7,363 nucleotides of DNA from Desulfobacteraceae bacterium 4572_19. GTDB lineage: Bacteria > Desulfobacterota > Desulfobacteria > Desulfobacterales > NBLS01. Positions 1-6,846 of the stretch are shown here, piece after piece (position 1 is the stretch's first letter; every line of letters begins with the position of its first letter). The notes beneath the pieces were generated by a model. That model ran no database searches, was not told the DNA's origin, and saw nothing but the letters and a program-made list of their open reading frames with translations. The translations under genes were made by a program, and so were the position numbers. Location of the stretch: contig NBLS01000073.1 in assembly GCA_002084385.1 (NCBI GenBank), forward strand, positions 1 to 7,363, written 5' to 3'.

Positions 1-96
1 GTCAGCTGTTTGCAAAAGAGAAGCTTTATCCACTGTTTTAACACCCTTTTCAAATTGCTCTATCACTTCTCCTTCTTGCTTTGGTGTAAGTTTCAT
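1..96 (-). CDS. N-terminal fragment of an unidentified protein (runs off left edge)
   Basis: Only the first 32 codons are visible. The reading frame is open to the window edge and begins MKLTPKQEGEVIEQFEKGVK. The start at 96 is preferred because AAGGA lies 7 bases upstream on the minus strand. An in-frame ATG at 126 would add ten residues but has no ribosome binding site. The fragment is hydrophilic and probably helical, with no signal peptide and no motif that fixes a family. The pattern is loosely like the N-terminal lead-in of YkvA/DUF1232 membrane proteins, but that is a weak impression and no function is assigned. The gene is divergent from the nuclease gene, with a 269-base gap between the two starts. 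Confidence 0.55.
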   Translation of the reverse strand, partial: MKLTPKQEGEVIEQFEKGVKTVDKASLLQTAD

Positions 97-199
97 TAAC
101 GTTTCCTTCTTCCCTTTTGGTATCATGGCTTATCGTGTTAAAAAACTTATTCTGTTCTACTAAATTTTGTGAACACTTAAGTTGTTGTTTATAATCACC

Positions 200-281
200 A
201 TGGTAAAATTGACTGCTACAACAAATGAAAGTTTAAAAATATATCTCATGGACTTTCATATAAATCTCTTAATTTTACCAT
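200..281. repeat. Nested inverted repeat in the divergent intergenic region
   Basis: The outer arms ATGGTAAAATT (200-210) and AATTTTACCAT (271-281) are a perfect 11-bp inverted repeat. Inside them, ATGAAAGT (225-232) and ACTTTCAT (252-259) form a second perfect 8-bp inverted repeat with a 19-base loop. Together they could fold into one interrupted stem of about 82 bases, in DNA or RNA. Two possible promoters lie on or beside it. It could be operator half-sites, a structured leader or a decayed miniature element. No role is proven. Confidence 0.45.
209..237 (+). promoter_or_regulatory. Possible distal sigma-70-type promoter for the nuclease gene
   Basis: TTGACT (209-214) matches the -35 consensus at five of six positions. 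TTTAAA (232-237) follows after 17 bases and matches the -10 consensus at four of six. It lies within the nested inverted repeat, so it could be controlled by a protein binding there. In AT-rich DNA such matches arise easily by chance. Confidence 0.3.
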
Positions 282-285
282 ATGC

Positions 286-314
286 TTGCTTTAATACAAA
301 AAGTATCATATATT
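286..314 (+). promoter_or_regulatory. Possible proximal sigma-70-type promoter for the nuclease gene
   Basis: TTGCTT (286-291) and TATATT (309-314) are separated by 17 bases. The -10 box matches consensus at five of six positions and the -35 box at three of six. It would start transcription around 320, giving a leader of about 45 bases before the nuclease start codon. It competes with the upstream candidate at 209-237. Confidence 0.3.
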
Positions 315-350
315 GTCAAGGGTTATATTGTAAATAATATTCATTATAAA

Positions 351-357
351 GAGGAGG
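351..357 (+). promoter_or_regulatory. Ribosome binding site that fixes the nuclease start
   Basis: GAGGAGG lies 8 bases before the ATG at 366. The frame also has an ATG at 282, but nothing like a Shine-Dalgarno sequence precedes that one. The 366 start also puts a clean signal peptide at the N-terminus. Confidence 0.8.
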
Positions 358-365
358 TTTTTGTT

Positions 366-1031
366 ATGAAATCGGTAAAGGTTAATTATAAGAAATTATT
401 TTTTTATATTATAGTTCTGCTGGCTATTTTTTCGTGGTTGGAGTGTTTTGCTTCTGATAAAAAAAGTTATAAGGTAACATGGGTTGATGATGGAGATACT
501 GTTGTTATGTCTAATGGTCAAAGGGTTAGGTATATAGGAATAAATACTCCTGAAGTTGCCCATAAAGACCAAAAGGCTGAACCGTTCGGAAATAAAGCGT
601 CTGAGTATAATAAAACATTGGTTTTAAATTTAAAAGTCGAACTGGAACGGGGTAAAAAACAGTTTGACAGATATGGACGAATGCTTGGGTATTTATTCCT
701 TAAAGATGGAACTTTTGTAAATGCCCGGCTATTAAAAAAAGGATATGCATACTGTTTGTATGTTAAGCCCAATGTAAAATATGCAAAACTATTTCTTGAA
801 ACCCAACAAGAAGCTATGAAAAAAAGAGTTGGGATTTGGCATAAATTTCGTGAAACCGGCAAAACTTATATTGGCAATCAAAAGTCAATGCGGTTTCACG
901 CTTTAACGTGTCCCTATGGTTCCAAGACCGGAAAACGAAACAGAGTAAGGTTTTCTCGTAAATGGGAAGCTTTTTATAAAGGATATTCACCCTGTAAACA
1001 TTGTCTTGGTAAGGAACCATTAACAGAATAA
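366..1031 (+). CDS. Secreted thermonuclease-like (SNase) protein with C-terminal His/Cys cluster
   Basis: A 221-residue protein expected to cleave DNA and/or RNA phosphodiester bonds outside the cytoplasm with Ca2+. Residues 1-29 are a signal peptide: basic start, hydrophobic core LFFYIIVLLAIF, likely cleavage after CFA. Residues 36-160 are the SNase fold. D44 (DDGDT), R55, T61, E63 (INTPE) and R105 (YGR) line up with staphylococcal nuclease D21, R35, T41, E43 and R87. The D40 position is N60; NTPE is, as I recall, a common bacterial variant, so activity is still expected. Residues 168-215 carry FH-x3-C (H178, C182) and C-x2-C (C210, C213), resembling the Ada-type metal-binding module found at the end of some SNase-like proteins. 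That makes a Zn site or DNA-binding appendage likely. It stands alone, probably with its own promoter. Nutrient scavenging or biofilm DNA turnover are possible roles (inference). Confidence 0.9.
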   Translation: MKSVKVNYKKLFFYIIVLLAIFSWLECFASDKKSYKVTWVDDGDTVVMSNGQRVRYIGINTPEVAHKDQKAEPFGNKASEYNKTLVLNLKVELERGKKQFDRYGRMLGYLFLKDGTFVNARLLKKGYAYCLYVKPNVKYAKLFLETQQEAMKKRVGIWHKFRETGKTYIGNQKSMRFHALTCPYGSKTGKRNRVRFSRKWEAFYKGYSPCKHCLGKEPLTE

Positions 1032-1042
1032 AAGAGTATTTC

Positions 1043-1079
1043 TATACGTTTCAATCGAATAAAAAGATTGATAAGTATA
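1043..1079 (+). terminator. Imperfect hairpin just after the nuclease gene, possible weak terminator
   Basis: TATAC (1043-1047) pairs with GTATA (1075-1079) and TCAATC (1051-1056) pairs with GATTGA (1066-1071). One extra pair (1049/1073) lies between two mismatches, and the loop is nine bases. It begins 12 bases after the nuclease stop codon. No run of T follows, so intrinsic termination is uncertain. It could instead protect the 3' end of the transcript. Confidence 0.35.
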
Positions 1080-1319
1080 TGATGAAGGCATATATTTACG
1101 ATTCTCAAAATACAAAAATATTTGTGGCTTCATCTTCAGCATCAATGCTCAGGGATAAGAAAGCAAGCTTAACTGGTCGTGCTGTGTCGTTAGAAATAAG
1201 TTGTGTTTCAGGGTCTTACTCAAGGAACAACTCAATTAAAGAAAAAAGCAGGGCTTTGCCACGTTCTTGGCATTATGGATAAATTCTAAAAACCAAGATA
1301 TAACGGGCGTTTTTCTTAT

Positions 1320-1393
1320 ATGTTGGATTCCTTTCGTGGATTAAGAAAATATCAAATTTCCCTTTACTATATCAAGACCCCGGAATCCAACAT
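1320..1393. repeat. 12-bp perfect inverted repeat with 50-base spacer
   Basis: ATGTTGGATTCC (1320-1331) is the exact reverse complement of GGAATCCAACAT (1382-1393). The arms are more GC-rich than their surroundings. The spacer has no coding sense. Arms of this kind are typical of dispersed palindromic or miniature repeats between genes, and this may be one decayed copy. A single copy in the window cannot settle that. Confidence 0.5.
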
Positions 1394-1514
1394 GAGCCAT
1401 TATTTTTTGAATATCCAGCCAAGAAAAAAATTGTAATTGATTCAATAGAAAAGTTGACGATTATTAACGAACTGTGAGGTGGGCATTTAAAAGTATAACA
1501 GCGGACATTTTTTA

Positions 1515-1543
1515 TTGACAATTATTTTTTTTAATACTACTTT
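1515..1543 (+). promoter_or_regulatory. Candidate promoter for the receptor-phosphatase gene
   Basis: TTGACA (1515-1520) is a perfect -35 consensus. The best -10 at a 17-base spacing is TACTTT (1538-1543), which keeps the most conserved T, A and final T but is otherwise weak. Transcription would start near 1550 and give a leader of about 105 bases containing the C9 run. The weak -10 suggests possible activator dependence (inference). Confidence 0.4.
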
Positions 1544-1607
1544 AGTACAAATTTAATAGTGAGTGTGTATTTTACTGTGATCTATCAAGAGAGAGGCGTT
1601 GTATTAT

Positions 1608-1616
1608 CCCCCCCCC
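1608..1616 (+). repeat. Nine-C homopolymer run in the leader of the receptor-phosphatase gene
   Basis: Nine consecutive C bases lie 41 bases upstream of the chosen GTG start, between the candidate promoter and the ribosome binding site. Such a run is conspicuous in AT-rich intergenic DNA. It is outside the predicted coding frame. Length changes could alter leader structure or promoter-to-gene spacing. They would only change the reading frame if translation began further upstream. Confidence 0.7.
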
Positions 1617-1647
1617 TCATATCCACATATCTTGAGATATTTAAATT

Positions 1648-1652
1648 AGGAG
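1648..1652 (+). promoter_or_regulatory. Ribosome binding site that fixes the GTG start of the receptor-phosphatase
   Basis: AGGAG sits 5 bases before the GTG at 1658. The open frame extends back to a GTG at 1559, but no ribosome binding site precedes that. The sequence between also lacks protein character, whereas a typical signal peptide begins exactly at 1658. Confidence 0.8.
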
Positions 1653-1657
1653 CATTT

Positions 1658-4600
1658 GTGAAAATTCGAAAATATTTTTTATTTGTTTTAATACTGTTCG
1701 GTTCTTTTTTTTCAGGTTTCTTGATCCATGTGTCTGGGGCAGAAACAGCAATAAAGTCCTTGTCAACCATAGAGTTAACTGACTCGGAGCGTGCATGGCT
1801 GGCTGATCACCCCAATATTACTATTGGTACTATGAAAGATTGGCCACCATTGAACTTTACAGGGGAACATGGACATCCCCAAGGAATTGGTGCTGATTAT
1901 ATTCATGCCCTGAATAAACGGCTTAATGGCATAATTACCATTAAACCAGAGTCTTTCCGTATAAATTATGACCTTGTAAAGACGAAAAAGCTTGATGCAT
2001 TAATGGACATAACTCCAAAGAGCGAGAGGGAGCCATTCTTTAATTTCACTAAACCCTACCTAACCATTCCGCATGTAATTATAGGGAATAAAGGCGGGAC
2101 CTATTTTAATTCTGAAAAAGACCTTGCCGGAAAAACAGTGGCTCTTGAAAAAGGTTACTACAATGTTACGTATTTTCGCAATAACTACCCTGATATTACT
2201 GTAAAAGAATACGATTCCACCAGCAAGGCCATTAATGCTGTGTCAAGGGGTGAGGCCGATGCTTATGTTGGTAACCGTTCAGTGGCCATGTATTTGATTA
2301 TGCAGGAGCTTATTACTAATGTGCAGGCACAGGGAGAAATTGAAAAACCGCCCGTTGCCCTTGCGATTGGTGTTCGTAAAGACTGGCCGATTCTTGCGGA
2401 TATATTAAATCGTTCTCTTGCCGATTTGACAATGAATGAAAAACAAAAAATCGTTGCAAAATGGATAATATCTGATGGAGATCAGAATAATAATAGTAGT
2501 AGTAGTAGTAGTAATAGTAATAGCAATAATAGTTTAAACTTGACTATGGCCGAGCAGGTATGGTTGAAAAAACATCCGATAATTAAGGTTCATAATGAAT
2601 GGAATTGGCCTCCCTTTAACTATAATACAGGAGGGCAACCAGCTGGATTCTCCATTGATTATATGAATCTGTTAGCCAATCGAATTGGGATAGAAGTACA
2701 ATATGTTCAAGGGGAATGGGGAGAATTGCTGGAGCAGGCATTTAACAAGAAGCTTGATGTTATGCTCAATATTGTAAAGACTTCTGAACGCAAAAAGCAC
2801 CTTCTTTATACTGGACGTTACGCAAAAAACCCCAATGTTATCATAGCACTGGAAAACAGTTCGATTTCTGATGTTAAGTCACTTTTTGGTCAAAGGGTAG
2901 CCTATACGAAAGGTTTCTTCTACGACGAAGTCCTGAAAACCAAATTTCCAGCCATTAAACGTGTGCCCATGAAAGATACACTTGCAACCATTAAAGCTTT
3001 ACAGTTTGGAAATGTGGATGCAGCTTTAGGGGAGTTAGCGGCACTGCAGTATCAAATAAATGAAAATTTTATAACAGGTGTGAAAGTAAAAGGAGAATTT
3101 TTAACCGATAATCCAGAGCGTGAAAAACTAAATATTGCAGTGCGTAATGATTGGCCGGAGTTACAATCAATTCTTCAAAAAACTATGCTCACCATAACCA
3201 GAAGTGAAGTTAAAGCGTTGCAAAAAAAATGGCTGGGAGATGTCAAAAACAATATAATATTTTCGCAAAAAGAACTGGCATGGCTTCAGGGTAACCCAAC
3301 AATTAAAATGGGAGTAGATACCAACTGGATGCCGATGGAGCAAATTAATCCTGAAAGCGGTGTACATGAAGGAATTATAGCGGACTTCATAAAACTGATT
3401 GCCCAGAGAAGTGAAATAAATTTCGAGTTAGTTCCAACAAAAAGCTGGCAGGAAACAGTTACGCAAGCAAAAAAACGTCTGGTAGATGTCTATCCGGGTG
3501 TAAAAAAAACAGAAAAACGAGAACAGTACATGAACTATTCGCACCCCTATTTGAAACTTGTCGATGTTATTGTTATGCGACTTGTCGATAAGCCTATAAC
3601 CGGCTTGAAGGATCTTCAACAAAAACGGGTCGGTGTTGTGAAAGACTATATGACTGAAGAAACACTGAAAAGAGATTATCCGGAACTTCAAATTATTTCA
3701 GTTTCCGATACACTTACTGGGCTGGAAAAAGTTTTCAATGGAGAGTTGGATGCTTTTGTTGATGATCAGCTTGTTGTCAGATACATCATCTCTAAAAATG
3801 CACTTTATTCCCTTAAGGTTGTAGCTAAAACCTCTTTCAAGAGTGACCTTCATATTACAGTGCGAAATGATTGGCCTCCTGAAGCTATTTCCATTATCAA
3901 TAAAGCCATTGCAACCATTACCAAGAAAGAGCAAAATCAAATCTTGCAGCGATGGATATCTTTTTCTTTCGATGAATCTAAAAACCAAATAGAGCAGTTA
4001 CTTGAAAAGGGTGGTTCATTGAAAGCAATTACCAATCAGTTTATTATTAAGGGGGTTTTGCTTATTTTAAGTATTACCCTTGTTTTTGGGTTCATTATTA
4101 TTATACTAAGGCACTATTTTAGTGAATATGTTTCAAATTTATTGCTTTCAAGCAAAGTCTTTTTAGTCGGTCCTATTTTGCTTTCCGTATTAATGATAAT
4201 TATTATTATCATTACTGAGGTGGCTCTGGAGACTATTGAAAAGCAAACACGAATTAGTGCCGCCAGTTCTTTGCAAGGGTTAGTTAGTGCAACCCATGAA
4301 TCTCTTAAGGTTTGGATCAAATATCAAGAAGAACCTATTAAAAATATCTCAAAGGATCCCCATTTGATTCAATTAGCCAAAAAACTTCTTCTCCTGCCCC
4401 GTGATAGGGAATTAATTCTTAAAAGTGATTCTTTAAAGAAGATTCGCGAATTTTTTGAAGTAAAGCGGAAAGTATATGGAAATATTGGTTTTTTTATAAT
4501 AGCCCCTGACGATATCAGTGTGGGATCAATGCGTGATGCCAATATCGGTACGAAAAATTTGATTGCGGAACAACGTCCTGCTTTATTGCGGAAAGCTTTT

Positions 4601-6316
4601 TCAGGAACTACGGTATTCATTCCTCCGATTCGTTCTGATGTTTCGTTAAAATCAGGGAAAATAACAAATCATAAAAACTCGACAACCATGTTTTTTGCAG
4701 CTCCTTTAAAAGATGAAGACGGCGATGTATTCGCCGTTTTAGCAACTATACTTGACCTGGCACATGATTATAATCGTTTGACCCAAATCGGAAAGATTGG
4801 ATCAAGTGGAGAAACTTATACATTTGATTCAAATGGATTGTTTCTTTCGAAAAGTCGATTTGCAGATCAACTCCAAAAACTTGCCTTGATCTCAAAAGAT
4901 CATCAGGAAATTCTAAACTTGCGAATCAGTGACCCCGGTGGAAATCTGCAAAAAGGTTTTATCCCGCAACCTTTATCAAAATTACCCCTTACTCTTATGG
5001 CTAAAAGTGCTATATCCGGAAAATCTGGAATCAATGTGCAAGGGTATCGTGATTACCGTGGTATAAGAGTGTTGGGAACATGGGTGTGGGATCATGATTT
5101 GGGGTTCGGAATAACTACTGAAATTGATGAAGAAGAGGTGCTGACCAGTTATTATACCATCAGAATTATTCTTGTGTCGGTATTAGGGTTGACCATCTTT
5201 CTAACCGTTATGCTTACGGTAATAAGTTTTTGGAAGGGTGAGACAGATCCTCTTTCTTTGTTCTTGCATCCGGAAGATAAAGATCGCATATTAAAATTGT
5301 TCTATCGTAACGTCATCAAGGGTACATATCAAGCGGAATATCGTTTGAAAGCTGCTGATGATTCGTGGAAATGGATTCTTTCAGTGGGCAGGGCAGTTGA
5401 TATAGATGATAATCATAGAACACGGCGAGTTATAGGTGTCAATATGGATATTACTGAAAGGAAACATATGGAACATGAGCTTTTTTCTGCCAAGGAAGAG
5501 GCTGAAAAAGCATCCGTTAAAGTTGCTGAAGTTAATAAAAATATATTCGATTCTATCAAATTCGCGTCAATTATCCAAAATGCACTACTGCCGGATACCA
5601 AGTTGATTTCAAACAGTCTTGAAGATTATTTTGTTATTTGGAAACCTAAGGATATCGTCGGTGGTGATATTTTCTTTTTTGAAGTGCTACGAGACAAAAA
5701 TGAGTTTCTCCTTTTTGTGATTGACTGCACGGGGCATGGTGTTCCTGGAGCCTTTGTAACCGCACTTGTCAAGGCAGTCCAGCAACAGGTTATCGCTGAG
5801 GCTGTAGCCAGTCAAGGAGATATCAGTCCAGCGATGATATTAAGTTATTTTAATATAAAGTTAAAGCACCTGTTAAAGCAGGATGTGGAAGGTGCATCTT
5901 CCAACGTGGGGTTTGACGGTGGGGTGCTTTATTATAATAACAAGAGTAAAATCGTAAAATACGTTGGGGCACAGACCCCTTTGTTTTACATACAAAACAA
6001 TACATTAAAGATGATTAAGGGAGATCGTCAATCAATAGGGGATAAGAGGTCTGAAGCGTACTATCTTTTTAAGGAACATATAATTGCAGTCGATGAGGAA
6101 ACACATTTTTTTATTACGACAGATGGATATATTGACCAATTGGGCGGTGAAAGAGGTCGTTCCTTTAGCAAGAAAAGTTTTAAACAATTATTGATTGATA
6201 ACTACTTAAAAGACTTTTCTGTTCAAAAGAAAATTTACACAGATGTAATTGAAAAACATCGTGGTACTCAAGAGCAAACCGATGATATAACGTTTGTCGG
6301 ATTAAAAATAGGATAG
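1658..6316 (+). CDS. Membrane receptor: three SBP_bac_3 domains, Cache, partial PAS, SpoIIE/PP2C phosphatase
   Basis: A 1552-residue receptor that probably reads periplasmic solutes and dephosphorylates a cytoplasmic Ser/Thr-phosphoprotein. Residues 1-29 are a signal peptide. Three Venus-flytrap SBP_bac_3 domains follow at 38-271, 293-528 and 533-768. Each opens with a W-L-x3-P motif and closes with (K/N)DWP followed by a final W(I/L). Membrane helices lie at 797-817 and 834-857. Residues 858-1163 look like a periplasmic double Cache domain. The third helix is at 1164-1190. Residues 1194-1265 are a PAS_3-like C-terminal half ending DITERK, followed by a coiled coil to about 1300. The SpoIIE/PP2C domain (1300-1552) keeps its metal aspartates D1337 (VGGD), D1356 (DCTGHG), D1489 (TTDG) and D1543 (DDITF), so it should be active. 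The topology is consistent, with all sensors outside and the enzyme inside. There is no HAMP domain. The usual target, a STAS anti-anti-sigma protein, is not encoded here. The hemerythrin gene follows after 84 bases. Ligands are unknown. Confidence 0.92.
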   Translation: MKIRKYFLFVLILFGSFFSGFLIHVSGAETAIKSLSTIELTDSERAWLADHPNITIGTMKDWPPLNFTGEHGHPQGIGADYIHALNKRLNGIITIKPESFRINYDLVKTKKLDALMDITPKSEREPFFNFTKPYLTIPHVIIGNKGGTYFNSEKDLAGKTVALEKGYYNVTYFRNNYPDITVKEYDSTSKAINAVSRGEADAYVGNRSVAMYLIMQELITNVQAQGEIEKPPVALAIGVRKDWPILADILNRSLADLTMNEKQKIVAKWIISDGDQNNNSSSSSSNSNSNNSLNLTMAEQVWLKKHPIIKVHNEWNWPPFNYNTGGQPAGFSIDYMNLLANRIGIEVQYVQGEWGELLEQAFNKKLDVMLNIVKTSERKKHLLYTGRYAKNPNVIIALENSSISDVKSLFGQRVAYTKGFFYDEVLKTKFPAIKRVPMKDTLATIKALQFGNVDAALGELAALQYQINENFITGVKVKGEFLTDNPEREKLNIAVRNDWPELQSILQKTMLTITRSEVKALQKKWLGDVKNNIIFSQKELAWLQGNPTIKMGVDTNWMPMEQINPESGVHEGIIADFIKLIAQRSEINFELVPTKSWQETVTQAKKRLVDVYPGVKKTEKREQYMNYSHPYLKLVDVIVMRLVDKPITGLKDLQQKRVGVVKDYMTEETLKRDYPELQIISVSDTLTGLEKVFNGELDAFVDDQLVVRYIISKNALYSLKVVAKTSFKSDLHITVRNDWPPEAISIINKAIATITKKEQNQILQRWISFSFDESKNQIEQLLEKGGSLKAITNQFIIKGVLLILSITLVFGFIIIILRHYFSEYVSNLLLSSKVFLVGPILLSVLMIIIIIITEVALETIEKQTRISAASSLQGLVSATHESLKVWIKYQEEPIKNISKDPHLIQLAKKLLLLPRDRELILKSDSLKKIREFFEVKRKVYGNIGFFIIAPDDISVGSMRDANIGTKNLIAEQRPALLRKAFSGTTVFIPPIRSDVSLKSGKITNHKNSTTMFFAAPLKDEDGDVFAVLATILDLAHDYNRLTQIGKIGSSGETYTFDSNGLFLSKSRFADQLQKLALISKDHQEILNLRISDPGGNLQKGFIPQPLSKLPLTLMAKSAISGKSGINVQGYRDYRGIRVLGTWVWDHDLGFGITTEIDEEEVLTSYYTIRIILVSVLGLTIFLTVMLTVISFWKGETDPLSLFLHPEDKDRILKLFYRNVIKGTYQAEYRLKAADDSWKWILSVGRAVDIDDNHRTRRVIGVNMDITERKHMEHELFSAKEEAEKASVKVAEVNKNIFDSIKFASIIQNALLPDTKLISNSLEDYFVIWKPKDIVGGDIFFFEVLRDKNEFLLFVIDCTGHGVPGAFVTALVKAVQQQVIAEAVASQGDISPAMILSYFNIKLKHLLKQDVEGASSNVGFDGGVLYYNNKSKIVKYVGAQTPLFYIQNNTLKMIKGDRQSIGDKRSEAYYLFKEHIIAVDEETHFFITTDGYIDQLGGERGRSFSKKSFKQLLIDNYLKDFSVQKKIYTDVIEKHRGTQEQTDDITFVGLKIG
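2486..2533 (+). repeat. In-frame AGT/AAT trinucleotide repeat encoding an Asn/Ser linker
   Basis: Three AAT codons, six perfect AGT codons and a mixed AAT/AGT/AGC tail encode N and S only, at residues 277-292. The tract is exactly the linker between the first and second solute-binding domains. The junction between the second and third domains has no such tract. Gain or loss of units would keep the frame and only change linker length. Confidence 0.85.
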
Positions 6317-6388
6317 GATTAGGTATAGGATATTAAATTGTATTGTTTATACGATTGATTAGATACTTTTGAAAACTACAAAAATATT

Positions 6389-6394
6389 AAGGAG
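6389..6394 (+). promoter_or_regulatory. Ribosome binding site of the hemerythrin gene
   Basis: AAGGAG lies 6 bases before the ATG at 6401. No clear terminator separates it from the receptor gene that ends at 6316, so read-through from upstream is likely. Confidence 0.75.
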
Positions 6395-6400
6395 AAGAAA

Positions 6401-6811
6401 ATGGATTTACTTGAATGGTCTGATTCGCTTAGCGTTGAGATCCTCTCAATTGATCTGCAACATAAAAAATTAGTAAAAATGGCTAATGTTCTCCATCAAG
6501 CCATAGCTAAGGGGGAACCAAATAGTACCCTGGAAGAAATTTTTCAGGGTTTGGTAGAGTACACGGTTGAGCATTTTGCATATGAAGAAGAGTTGTTCAC
6601 ACAATATGGTTATGAGCATAATGAAAAACATGTTAAAGAACATCAGGGCTTAATTGCGGAAGTTGGTAAGCTTAGTTATAAACTGGAAAATAATGAAGGA
6701 TTTATGCTTGGAATAGAAGTAATGGTTTTTCTTAAAGAATGGATCTTAAACCATATTCAGGGCAGTGACAAGCAATACTCTTCATTTTTAAAATCAAAAG
6801 GTGTTCAATAA
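6401..6811 (+). CDS. Bacteriohemerythrin (di-iron oxygen-binding protein)
   Basis: A 136-residue single-domain protein of the normal length for bacteriohemerythrin. It is a cytoplasmic four-helix bundle that binds O2 (and often NO) reversibly at a non-heme di-iron site. All seven expected ligands are present at standard spacing: H21 (DLQHKK), H58 and E62 (HFAYEEE), H77 and H81 (HVKEH), H118 and D123 (NHIQGSD). The family's N-terminal tryptophan is W6, and the C-terminal DKxY signature is present. It has no signal peptide or extra domain. It lies 84 bases after the phosphatase gene on the same strand with no evident terminator, so the two are probably co-transcribed. Likely roles are oxygen storage, delivery or scavenging, or acting as a diffusible redox sensor for the neighbouring signalling protein. 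The last is inference only. Confidence 0.95.
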   Translation: MDLLEWSDSLSVEILSIDLQHKKLVKMANVLHQAIAKGEPNSTLEEIFQGLVEYTVEHFAYEEELFTQYGYEHNEKHVKEHQGLIAEVGKLSYKLENNEGFMLGIEVMVFLKEWILNHIQGSDKQYSSFLKSKGVQ

Positions 6812-6846
6812 ATAAAATATATTAACATAGATTGTACCTTATACTT

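Larger units (their letters stand above)
1032..1657. other. 626-base intergenic region without a convincing gene
   Basis: It holds a hairpin (1043-1079), a 12-bp inverted repeat (1320-1393), a candidate promoter (1515-1543) and a C9 run (1608-1616). The open frame at 1079-1282 has no ribosome binding site, and its translation resembles no family I know. A short stop-bounded frame ending in a TAA at about 1288 reads protein-like (ending AGLCHVLGIMDKF), so the section around 1190-1290 may be the relic of a decayed gene. No tRNA or known riboswitch is evident. Confidence 0.5.

Noticed and set aside
282..365. Upstream ATG extension of the nuclease
   Set aside because: It lacks a ribosome binding site, and would bury the signal peptide behind 28 extra residues.
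1079..1282. Open frame of 67 codons in the gap after the nuclease
   Set aside because: No ribosome binding site, it starts inside a hairpin, and its composition resembles no known protein. Another frame over its end looks at least as protein-like, so neither is called a gene.
1265..1480. Minus-strand frame readable as protein around the 12-bp inverted repeat
   Set aside because: It is short, has no start with a ribosome binding site, and is better explained as a chance reading of an intergenic repeat.
1559..1657. Upstream GTG extension of the receptor-phosphatase
   Set aside because: No ribosome binding site at 1559. The extension includes the C9 run, and the signal peptide begins at 1658 just after AGGAG.
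4193..4212. Perfect 8-bp palindrome ATGATAAT/ATTATCAT
   Set aside because: It falls in codons for a run of isoleucines in the second membrane helix and is explained by ATT/ATA codon use.
6308..6331. Three ATAGGAT words at the end of the receptor gene
   Set aside because: Short, partly overlapping and low in complexity. No structure or spacing suggests a function.
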